Of a DNA stretch of 13,107 bases, positions 6,688 to 13,107 are shown one piece after another; position 1 is the stretch's first letter; each line of letters starts with the position of its first letter. This stretch comes from Methylorubrum extorquens (lineage in GTDB: Bacteria > Pseudomonadota > Alphaproteobacteria > Rhizobiales > Beijerinckiaceae), in contig JAEUAC010000114.1 in assembly GCA_019695455.1 (NCBI GenBank), forward strand, positions 1 to 13,107, written 5' to 3'. The notes beneath the pieces were generated by a model that worked only from the letters and a program-made list of their open reading frames with translations, ran no database searches and was not told the DNA's origin. The position numbers were made by a program, and so were the translations under genes.

Positions 6688-6693
6688 CGCGCC

Positions 6694-7782
6694 ATGCACC
6701 GCCTCGCCCTTCTCCTCGCCTGCCTCCTGCTGCCGCTCGCGCCCGCAGCCGCCCAGGAGCGCGTGGTCCACGTCTACAACTGGTCGGACTACGTCGATCC
6801 GGGCGTGCTGCAGGACTTCACGCGCGAGACGGGGATCCGGGTCGTCTACGACACCTACGACACGAACGAGATCCTGGAGACCAAGCTGCTCGCCGGCCGG
6901 TCCGGCTACGACGTCGTGGTGCCGTCGGGTCCGTTCCTGCAGCGGCTGATCGGGGCGAGCGTCTTCCGGCGGCTCGACCGGGCCAAGCTGCCGAACCTCG
7001 CGACCGTCTGGCCCGAGATCGCGGCCCGGCTCGCCGTGTTCGATCCCGGCAACCTGCACGCGGTCGACTACATGTGGGGCACGACCGGGATCGGCGTGAA
7101 CGTCGCGAAGGTGCGCGAGCGGCTCGGGCCCGACGCGCCGCTCGACACCTGGGACCTGCTGCTCAAGCCCGAGCTCTCGGCCAAGCTGAAGGATTGCGGC
7201 ATCCACGTGCTAGATTCGCCGGAGGACGTCTTCCCGGGCATCCTGCGGGCGCTCGGGCTCGATCCCGATTCGAAGAGGCCCGAGGACCTGCAGAAGGCGG
7301 CCGACGCCCTCACGAGGGTCCGGGGCACCATCCGGAAGTTCCACTCCTCCGAATACATCAACGCGCTCGCGGGCGGCGATATCTGCCTCGCGATCGGCTA
7401 TTCGGGCGACATCCTGCAGGCGCGCAAGCGCGCCGCCGAGGCGGGGTCCGCGACCCGCATCGCCTACGCGATCCCGCGCGAGGGCGCCCTTATGTGGTTC
7501 GATTCCCTCGCGATCCCGGCGGACGCGAAGAACGTCGAGGAGGCGCACGCCTTCATCGACTACATGCTCCGCCCGGCCGTCGCGGCCCGCAACACGAACA
7601 CGGTCTCCTACGCCAACGGCGTCGGCGCCTCGCGGCCGCTCGTGGCGCCCGACATCCTGGCCGATCCGGGCATCTACCCGGACCCGGCGACCTTCGGCCG
7701 GCTCTTCACCAACACGGCCTACGACGAGCGCACGCAGCGCATCGTCACCCGGCTCTGGACCCGCATCCGCACGGGCCGGTGA
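6694..7782 (+). CDS. potF: Periplasmic polyamine-binding protein (PotF/PotD family)
   Basis: 362 residues, close to E. coli PotF (370). It is the substrate-binding part of a spermidine/putrescine ABC importer. A classical signal peptide (MHRLALLLACLLLPLAPAAA) with cleavage after Ala20 sends it to the periplasm. The mature start VVHVYNWSDYVDP carries the PotF-type YNWSDY (28-33). Residues expected to hold the polyamine are kept: Trp30-Ser31, Asp239 in GYSGD, and Trp268 and Asp270 in MWFD. The signature TNTVSYANGVGASRPLV is also family-typical. No ATPase or permease gene is adjacent: the next gene converges from the other strand. It must either work with a transporter encoded elsewhere or serve as a sensor. 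The ATG at 6694 is chosen because the signal peptide begins there. Polyamine specificity is inferred from the family. Confidence 0.88.
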   Translation: MHRLALLLACLLLPLAPAAAQERVVHVYNWSDYVDPGVLQDFTRETGIRVVYDTYDTNEILETKLLAGRSGYDVVVPSGPFLQRLIGASVFRRLDRAKLPNLATVWPEIAARLAVFDPGNLHAVDYMWGTTGIGVNVAKVRERLGPDAPLDTWDLLLKPELSAKLKDCGIHVLDSPEDVFPGILRALGLDPDSKRPEDLQKAADALTRVRGTIRKFHSSEYINALAGGDICLAIGYSGDILQARKRAAEAGSATRIAYAIPREGALMWFDSLAIPADAKNVEEAHAFIDYMLRPAVAARNTNTVSYANGVGASRPLVAPDILADPGIYPDPATFGRLFTNTAYDERTQRIVTRLWTRIRTGR

Positions 7783-7831
7783 GGGGCCGACGAGCCGGTC
7801 CCGCCCTGGTCCCCCTCCTGCCGAACCGGAT

Positions 7832-7850
7832 CGACGGCTCTACGCCGTCG
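7832..7850. terminator. Hairpin between convergent potF and tssH
   Basis: CGACGGC (7832-7838) and GCCGTCG (7844-7850) form a perfect 7-bp stem. The 5-base loop contains the tssH stop codon. Its position between two convergent genes fits a shared terminator, but neither strand shows a T-run. Confidence 0.4.
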
Positions 7851-10698
7851 GCTGCGGTGCGGGGCCCGCGCCGTCCGGCAGGGCGCCCGGATGCACGGTG
7901 TCGCCGGTCTCCGGATCGGCCGGGCCCGTGTCGGCCGCGACCGAGACGGTGCCGAGCGCCGGCAGCGGCGGTTCGGAGGCGGAGCGCCAGCGATACGTGA
8001 ACTGGCCGTCCGCGATCCCGACGCGGGCCTCCTTCAGCTCCTCCCGGGCGAGCGAACGGTTCAGGAACTCGCGCGACAGCGCCGGGAGCAGCGTGTTCGT
8101 GACGATGTTGTCGATCATCCGGCCGCCCGAATCCGGGTCGTTGCAGAGCGACACGATGTGGTCGACCACGGCGTCCTCGTAGGTGAAGGCCGCGTCGTGG
8201 TTCTCGCGGATGCGCTTGCCGATCCGGTCGAGGTTCAGCCGCACGATGCCGCCGAGCATCGCGGGCGAGAGCGGGAAGTAGGGGATCGTCACGATGCGGC
8301 CGAGGAGGGCGGGCGGGAACACCTTCAGGAGGTCCGGCCGCATCGCCTGGGCGAGCGCGTCCGGGTCCTCGCGGTAGCTCGGGTCGCGCGCCAGCATCAT
8401 GATCGTGTCGGTGCCGACGTTGGACGTCAGGATGATGAGGGTGTTGCGGAAGTCGATGCGCCGGCCCGTGCCGTCCTCCATGACGCCCTTGTCGAAGACC
8501 TGGAAGAAGAGCTCGTGCACGTCCGGGTGGGCCTTCTCGACCTCGTCGAGGAGGACGACCGAGTAGGGCTTGCGCCGCACGGCCTCCGTCAGCCGCCCGC
8601 CCTCGCCGTAGCCCACGTAGCCGGGAGGCGCGCCCTTCAGCGTCGAGACCGTGTGCGCCTCCTGGAACTCGCTCATGTTGATCGTGATCATGTTCTGCTC
8701 GCCGCCGTAGAGGGCCTCGGCGAGGGCGAGCGCGGTCTCCGTCTTGCCGACGCCGGACGGCCCGACCAGCATGAACACGCCGATCGGCTTGTTCGGGTTG
8801 TCGAGCTTGGCGCGGTTGGTCTCGATGCGCTTGGCGATGGCGCCGAGCCCGTGGCTCTGGCCGACGACGCGCCGGTTCAGGATCTCCGGCAGGCGCAGGA
8901 TGTTCTCGATCTCGTCGGCCACCATCCGGCCGACCGGGATGCCGGTCCAGTCCGCCACCACGGAGGCGACGGCCTGCTCGTCGACATGGGCGTAGATCAT
9001 CCGGTTCTCGGGATCGATCGCCTCGAGCGCGGAGGACCGCGCCTTCAGGGTCTCGCGCGCCTCGGCGAGGCTCATGCCGCCGGACGGCGGAGCGGCCGCG
9101 GCGCCGTCGGCCGCGGGCGCCGCCTCCGTCGGGGCGGGCTCTGCCGACGCAGCGTCGGTCGCCGGCGTCGCGAGCCGGGTGCGGAGCGCCTGGATCTCGG
9201 CGACGAGCTCCTGTTCGCCCGCCCAGGCGGCCTCCAGCCCGGCGAGCTTCGCCTCCGTCGCGGCGATCTCCTCGTCGATGGCGAGGATGCGGTCCTCGTC
9301 GCCGGCACCGAGGTCGCGATCGGCCGTCAGCGCCGCCTTCTCGCCTGCGAGCGAGCGGATGAGGACGCGCGCGTCCTCAATGCCGGCCGGCGTCGCCGTC
9401 TGGCTGATGGCGACGCGGGCGCATGCCGTGTCGAGGAGGCTCACGGCCTTGTCGGGCAGCTGGCGGGCCGGGATGTAGCGGGCCGACAGTGTCACGGCCG
9501 CGGTCACGGCCGCGTCGGCGATCCGCACCTTGTGGTGCGCCTCCATGGGGGCGAGGATGCCCCGCAGCATGTCGCAGGCCCGCGGGATCGTCGGCTCGTC
9601 CACCTGCACGGGCTGGAAGCGCCGGGTCAGGGCCGGGTCCTTCTCGAAGTAGAGCCGGTACTCGGCGAAGGTCGTCGCCGCGATGGTCTTCAGCGTGCCG
9701 CGGGCGAGGGCGGGCTTCAGGAGGTTCGCGGCGTCGCCGGTGCCGGTCACGCCGCCCGCCCCGATCAGCGTGTGCGCCTCGTCGGTGACCAGGATGATCG
9801 GGGTCGGCGAGGATTGCACCTCGTCGATCACGGAGCGCAGCCGCTGCTCGAACTCGCCCTTCATGGAGGCGCCGGCCTGCATGAGCCCGATGTCGAGCGC
9901 GCAGAGCCGCACGCCCTTCAGGGCCGGCGGCACGTCGCCGGCCGCGAGGCGCTGCGCGAAGCCCTCGACGACGGCCGTCTTGCCGACGCCCGCCTCGCCC
10001 GTGAGGATCGGGTTGTTCTGCCGGCGCCGCATCAGGACGTCGATGAGCTGGCGGATCTCGTCGTCGCGCCCGCGGATGGGGTCCATCTCGCCCGAGGCGG
10101 CCTTGGCCGTCAGGTCCTGCGAGAAGCGGTCGAGGGCCGTCTGGCCCTTGGCGCCGCCGGCCTGCTCGCCGGGCGTGCCGGCCCCGACCGCGCCGGACCC
10201 GTCCATGGGCCGCAGGTTCTCCTCCGAGGAGGTCTGCCAGATGCCCCGGTACTCGGCCGCGAGCGCGTCGACGGGGATCTTCGAGAATTCCTGGCTGACG
10301 GCCAGCAGCGCCCGGCGCAGCTCGCTCGACTTCAGGATGGCGAGGAGGATGTGCCCCGAGCGGATCTGCGTCTCGCCGAAGAACAGCGTGGCGTAGTGCC
10401 AGCCGCGATCGAGCATGTCGACGACGACGTTCGACATGCCGGGCATCTCGGTCTCGTTCTTCCGAAACCCGTCCACCACCTTGGCGATGTCCGCCATGAG
10501 CCGGCCCCGGTCGAGCTTGAACCGGTCGGCCGTGAGCGCGAGGTCGTTGTCGTTCTTCTGCAGGAGGTGGAACAGCCAATGGGCGAGTTCGAGATTGCGG
10601 TTGCCGAAGCTCTTCGCGTGCCGGAGCGCCTGGAGGAAGGCGTCGTAGCCGACCCGGTTCAGCTTGCCCGTGACGGTCTCGAGGGAAATGTCGGACAT
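7840..10698 (-). CDS. tssH: Type VI secretion ATPase TssH (ClpV)
   Basis: 952 residues. TssH is a double-ring AAA+ unfoldase that takes apart the contracted TssB-TssC sheath so that the T6SS can fire again. Order of parts: Clp N-terminal domain (about 10-155); first ATPase with Walker A GEAGVGKT (234-241) and Walker B VTDEAH (D306, E307); middle helical domain (about 440-510); second ATPase with Walker A GPSGVGKT (646-653) and Walker B VVLLDE (714-719); then the C-terminal domain. VADWTGIPVGRM (581-592) is typical of ClpB and ClpV. Two odd parts: an Ala/Pro-rich insert at about 510-541 between the middle domain and ATPase 2, and a Pro/Gly-rich tail from about 908. T6SS context excludes the ClpB chaperone. 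Start ATG at 10698 follows AGAAGGGG, about nine bases away; tssG ends 37 bases upstream. Confidence 0.95.
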   Translation of the reverse strand: MSDISLETVTGKLNRVGYDAFLQALRHAKSFGNRNLELAHWLFHLLQKNDNDLALTADRFKLDRGRLMADIAKVVDGFRKNETEMPGMSNVVVDMLDRGWHYATLFFGETQIRSGHILLAILKSSELRRALLAVSQEFSKIPVDALAAEYRGIWQTSSEENLRPMDGSGAVGAGTPGEQAGGAKGQTALDRFSQDLTAKAASGEMDPIRGRDDEIRQLIDVLMRRRQNNPILTGEAGVGKTAVVEGFAQRLAAGDVPPALKGVRLCALDIGLMQAGASMKGEFEQRLRSVIDEVQSSPTPIILVTDEAHTLIGAGGVTGTGDAANLLKPALARGTLKTIAATTFAEYRLYFEKDPALTRRFQPVQVDEPTIPRACDMLRGILAPMEAHHKVRIADAAVTAAVTLSARYIPARQLPDKAVSLLDTACARVAISQTATPAGIEDARVLIRSLAGEKAALTADRDLGAGDEDRILAIDEEIAATEAKLAGLEAAWAGEQELVAEIQALRTRLATPATDAASAEPAPTEAAPAADGAAAAPPSGGMSLAEARETLKARSSALEAIDPENRMIYAHVDEQAVASVVADWTGIPVGRMVADEIENILRLPEILNRRVVGQSHGLGAIAKRIETNRAKLDNPNKPIGVFMLVGPSGVGKTETALALAEALYGGEQNMITINMSEFQEAHTVSTLKGAPPGYVGYGEGGRLTEAVRRKPYSVVLLDEVEKAHPDVHELFFQVFDKGVMEDGTGRRIDFRNTLIILTSNVGTDTIMMLARDPSYREDPDALAQAMRPDLLKVFPPALLGRIVTIPYFPLSPAMLGGIVRLNLDRIGKRIRENHDAAFTYEDAVVDHIVSLCNDPDSGGRMIDNIVTNTLLPALSREFLNRSLAREELKEARVGIADGQFTYRWRSASEPPLPALGTVSVAADTGPADPETGDTVHPGALPDGAGPAPQPTA

Positions 10699-10735
10699 CG
10701 GTGCCACCCCTTCTGGTTCTGCGTTCGTTGCGTGG

Positions 10736-11752
10736 TCAGGCGGAGGCGGCGCGGGAGCGCGCGACCCGTTCGGCCGGGCTGAAGCGGGCGTCGCGCCGGT
10801 GCCCGCCCGGCGCCGGTCCGGGCTCGCGCCCCATCCAGCTCGTGTAGCCGAGCCGCCCGGAGCGCCCGAGCCGCACGGGCTCCGCCTCCGCGGCCGGCAG
10901 GGCGAGTTCGAGGTCCCAGTCGAGCTCGTGGCCCACATGGAAGAAGACGAGGTCCGCGAGCCGCGCGCAGCGGTCGCCGGAGGGCAGGAACCGCTCGTAG
11001 GCCGCGAGGCTCGCGGTCGTGATCGAGACCCGGAACTTGTCCTCGACCGAGTAGACGCTGGAGCCGACGAGGCAGTCGCGGCCGAGCGACGCGAAGGCCT
11101 GCCCGAGCCGCGTCCGGTCCTCCGGCTCGAAGGCGAGGTAGCTGCCCACGAAGGGCACGATCTCCGCCTCGACGTCGAACAGGCCCGCGATGGCGCCGCG
11201 GAGCCGCGAGCCCGACTTCGCCTTGGCGCCGAGCAGGCCCGCGAAGGCGAGCTTGGCGGCGTCCGGCACGGTGTCGAGGTCGCGCAGCGGCGCGGAGCCG
11301 ATGCCGATCGCGGAGCCGATATAGGCGTAGAACCGGTCGAGGTCGGGCCGCTCGTTCTGGGCGATGGGGCGCGCATCCGCCCAGGCCCGGTAGAAGAGCT
11401 GCAGGAAGCGGTGGTTCAGGATGTCGAGGAAGCGCGGGAAGGCCTCGTCGCGCGCGAGCGACCACCCGTAGGCCTCGCTGGTCGTGGCGAGCGGCAGCGG
11501 CCCCTGCGGCCCGAGAAGGCCCAGGAACTTGACGAACAGCCGGAGGCGCCCGGCCGCGTCCACGTCGGCGCGCGCGATGTTCGAGGCCGGGAAGTCGAGA
11601 TAGGGGTCCTCGCCCAGGAGGACGTATTCCTCGCGCCGCGCGGCCGCGTCCCCGATCCGCGGCTTGTCCGGGTGCGAGCGCTCGGCCTGGCGCAGCACCA
11701 GGAGGAGGTCGTGCGCCCACGGCTCGGCCTCGAGATCGGCGAGGAGGCTCAC
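10736..11752 (-). CDS. tssG: Type VI secretion baseplate protein TssG
   Basis: 338 residues, the usual TssG length (family formerly DUF1305, ImpH/VasB). TssG joins TssF, TssK and TssE in the baseplate wedges on which the sheath and Hcp tube are built, at the cytosolic face of the inner membrane. Family hallmarks seen: GLLGPQGPLPLATTSEAY (79-96), FLDILNHRFLQLFYRAW (108-124), and near the end LGYTSWMG (301-308). The start is a GTG at 11752 that overlaps the TGA of tssF in the sequence GTGA, so translation is probably coupled. The same frame stays open far upstream across tssF, but that part does not resemble TssG. After LGYTSWMG the last 30 residues are a Gly/Pro/Arg-rich tail of no known function. 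Confidence 0.93.
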   Translation of the reverse strand: MSLLADLEAEPWAHDLLLVLRQAERSHPDKPRIGDAAARREEYVLLGEDPYLDFPASNIARADVDAAGRLRLFVKFLGLLGPQGPLPLATTSEAYGWSLARDEAFPRFLDILNHRFLQLFYRAWADARPIAQNERPDLDRFYAYIGSAIGIGSAPLRDLDTVPDAAKLAFAGLLGAKAKSGSRLRGAIAGLFDVEAEIVPFVGSYLAFEPEDRTRLGQAFASLGRDCLVGSSVYSVEDKFRVSITTASLAAYERFLPSGDRCARLADLVFFHVGHELDWDLELALPAAEAEPVRLGRSGRLGYTSWMGREPGPAPGGHRRDARFSPAERVARSRAASA

Positions 11753-13107
11753 AGGAGACGTCTCGCGCCGACGCGCGGCGGGAACCGGGCGATGATCCCG
11801 CGCTCGACCGTCCGGACGATCGTCTGCGTGAAGTGGTTGATGGAGGCGTATTCGGCGAAGAACCGGTCCAGCACGGCGCCGAGCAGGAAGGCGCCCGTGC
11901 CCTCGAAGGCCTTCTCGTCGAGCGTGACCGTTATCTCGGTGCCCCGCGCCGTGCCCGTCCCGGTGCGCTGCCGGAGCCGGCGCACGACGGCCCGGCTCTC
12001 GACCGTGCGGACCCCCCGGATGCGCCGCTCGGTCGCCGAATCCGTGAGGTCGGCGAAGAGCGTCAGCACCTCGCGGATCGCCCGCGCGCCGCCGCCTTCG
12101 CCCCGCTGCACGAGACCGAGATGGTTGAGGCTGAGAAGGTTGATGAGCCGCCAGGCGACCTCGCCGGCCGCGACCGTCTCCGTCCGGCTGCGGATCTGGG
12201 AGACCACGGGCTCGCGCGGCGGCGTCGGGCCGGCGATGCAGGCGATGTCGAGGCGCGCGTCGTCCGTGAGGCGGAAATCCGCCCCGCCGGCGCCCACCGG
12301 CAGCTGGTCCGGCAGGTGGCGGTTCGAGCAGAGCGCCCGCACGCTGAGCTCCGCGACCCGCTCCTCGTCCGACAGGGTCGCCGTCTCGCCGAGCGAGATG
12401 AACACGTCCGTGCCCACGTAGTCCGACCGCGACCCCGAGCCGAGCTCGCGCGCGGAGCGTCGGCGCGGCATGCGGCGGATCGTGTAGGACAGGCCGGTGC
12501 GCTCCCGCTCGCCCGAGGCCGAGTAGAGCGGCGGCACCGGCACCTTGTCCGTCCGGCCCGCATGGTGCGCGTAGACGTCCAGGAGGCGGTGGGGCTCGAA
12601 GTCGAGGGCGCGGCTGCGGTCCGGCACGAGATGGTACTCGTGCTGGCGCGCCTTCACGGGCACGCGGTCGAGCGTCATCTCGAACAGGTTGATGGCCGGC
12701 ACCGCATAGAGGGCGAAGGCCGCGGGCGAGACCGCCGCCGACAGGCGCGTGTTCACCTCGTCGAACGTCACGATCACGTCGACCGTCTTCGCCTTGATCC
12801 GCGCGACGAGCGGCGCGAGCCCCGTCAGGGCGAAGCCCAGGAACTTGCGCGGGAACAGGAAGTACTCGCGCAGCAGGTCGAAGCCCTCGAACACCCGCAG
12901 GTCGTTCGGGATCAGGGCCTCGTCGCGGTCGAAGCCGAGCGGCTGGATGCAGCCGGGCGGCGCGGCCACGACGACCGGGTCGCCGAACTCGTCGAGGTAG
13001 CGCAGATGCACGCCGACCTGGTCGGCGAAGATCTGCTCGTAGATCGCCACCGCGTCCGCCTCCGGACCGACCAGATGCACCGGGAGCGTGTCCAGCGCGC
13101 ATCCCGC
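11749..13107 (-). CDS. tssF: Type VI secretion baseplate protein TssF (5' end beyond window)
   Basis: 452 residues are visible; TssF (ImpG/VasA) is normally about 590-620, so about a quarter of the N-terminus lies past the right edge. TssF is present in two copies per wedge with TssG and contacts the tube-spike hub. The segment FEGFDLLREYFLFPRKFLGFALTGL (around 12820-12891) is the family's most recognisable motif, and SINHFTQTIVRT near the C-terminus is another. A GTG at 13080 could be read as a start, but the frame continues upstream as ...ALDTLPVHLVGPEADAV, which still fits TssF, so it is not the true start. The gene ends in the GTGA overlap with tssG. Order tssF-tssG-tssH matches many T6SS clusters; tssB, tssC and tssE would be expected upstream, outside the window. 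Confidence 0.93.
   Translation of the reverse strand, partial: AGCALDTLPVHLVGPEADAVAIYEQIFADQVGVHLRYLDEFGDPVVVAAPPGCIQPLGFDRDEALIPNDLRVFEGFDLLREYFLFPRKFLGFALTGLAPLVARIKAKTVDVIVTFDEVNTRLSAAVSPAAFALYAVPAINLFEMTLDRVPVKARQHEYHLVPDRSRALDFEPHRLLDVYAHHAGRTDKVPVPPLYSASGERERTGLSYTIRRMPRRRSARELGSGSRSDYVGTDVFISLGETATLSDEERVAELSVRALCSNRHLPDQLPVGAGGADFRLTDDARLDIACIAGPTPPREPVVSQIRSRTETVAAGEVAWRLINLLSLNHLGLVQRGEGGGARAIREVLTLFADLTDSATERRIRGVRTVESRAVVRRLRQRTGTGTARGTEITVTLDEKAFEGTGAFLLGAVLDRFFAEYASINHFTQTIVRTVERGIIARFPPRVGARRLL

Noticed and set aside
7209..7212. CTAG at 7209 as another promoter box
   Set aside because: It lies inside the coding sequence of the binding protein with no start codon of a recognisable gene following.
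7891..10782. A 963-codon open frame on the plus strand opposite tssH
   Set aside because: It mirrors the TssH codons and has low-complexity composition with no domain; TssH has every expected motif.
10699..11376. Upstream extension of the tssH frame to 1178 residues
   Set aside because: The extra part is Ser/Arg/Pro-rich shadow of tssG; the ClpV N-domain begins at the ATG at 10698 with a ribosome site.
10664..12421. A 585-codon open frame on the plus strand opposite tssG and tssF
   Set aside because: Antisense shadow of two well-recognised T6SS genes with no independent motif.
13078..13080. GTG at 13080 as the true tssF start
   Set aside because: The frame remains open to the right edge with TssF-like sequence, and the protein would be about 150 residues too short.
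11753..13102. Upstream extension of the tssG frame that would make a 788-residue protein
   Set aside because: The added part is the shadow of tssF in another frame. TssG homology begins at the GTG at 11752, in the GTGA overlap.
1..13107. tRNA or rRNA genes, CRISPR arrays, insertion sequences, phage genes
   Set aside because: I saw no cloverleaf-like segment, no regularly spaced repeats, no transposase or integrase and no phage protein. The only repeats are the 57-bp pair and short palindromes.

Overview
This window is very GC-rich (roughly 70% or more by eye) and gene-dense. Codons end mostly in G or C, and the genes point to an alphaproteobacterium of the order Hyphomicrobiales. A Methylobacterium-like organism is plausible but unproven. 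The best taxonomic clues are an amidase that closely resembles malonamidase E2 of Bradyrhizobium, an extensin-like lipoprotein, and an intergenic palindrome of a type common in rhizobial and Methylobacterium genomes.

Layout, left to right. (1) On the minus strand, 1-806 is an extensin-like lipoprotein with M15-type metal ligands. It runs off the left edge, and its tail at that edge repeats 57 bp of its own middle exactly and in frame. (2) On the plus strand come a crotonase-fold enoyl-CoA hydratase/isomerase (942-1721) and a malonamidase E2-like amidase (1768-3000), separated by a strong hairpin. (3) The 313-bp gap 3001-3313 holds a possible 33-residue single-span membrane peptide. (4) On the plus strand follow a Dcp-type M3 peptidase (3314-5374), ubiA for ubiquinone synthesis (5555-6502), and a PotF-type periplasmic polyamine-binding protein (6694-7782). 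The gaps between these three hold hairpins, a REP-like palindrome and promoter-like boxes. (5) From 7840 to the right edge the minus strand carries type VI secretion genes read tssF-tssG-tssH: two baseplate proteins and the sheath-recycling ClpV ATPase. tssF is cut by the right edge, so the window shows only the downstream end of that cluster. tssH converges with the binding-protein gene.

How they fit together: the T6SS genes form one clear operon, with a 4-base overlap between tssF and tssG and a 37-base gap before tssH. The other genes are mostly single transcription units of housekeeping or catabolic type and do not form an obvious pathway. Four of the five CTAG tetranucleotides I found by eye lie 13-38 bases upstream of a start codon at -10-like positions; the one before the binding-protein gene would give a leaderless transcript.

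I found no clear undescribed multi-gene system. The points most worth checking are the in-frame duplication at the left edge (real domain duplication or assembly artefact), the CTAG promoter pattern with the leaderless start, the Ala/Pro-rich insert and tail of TssH, and the small membrane peptide.
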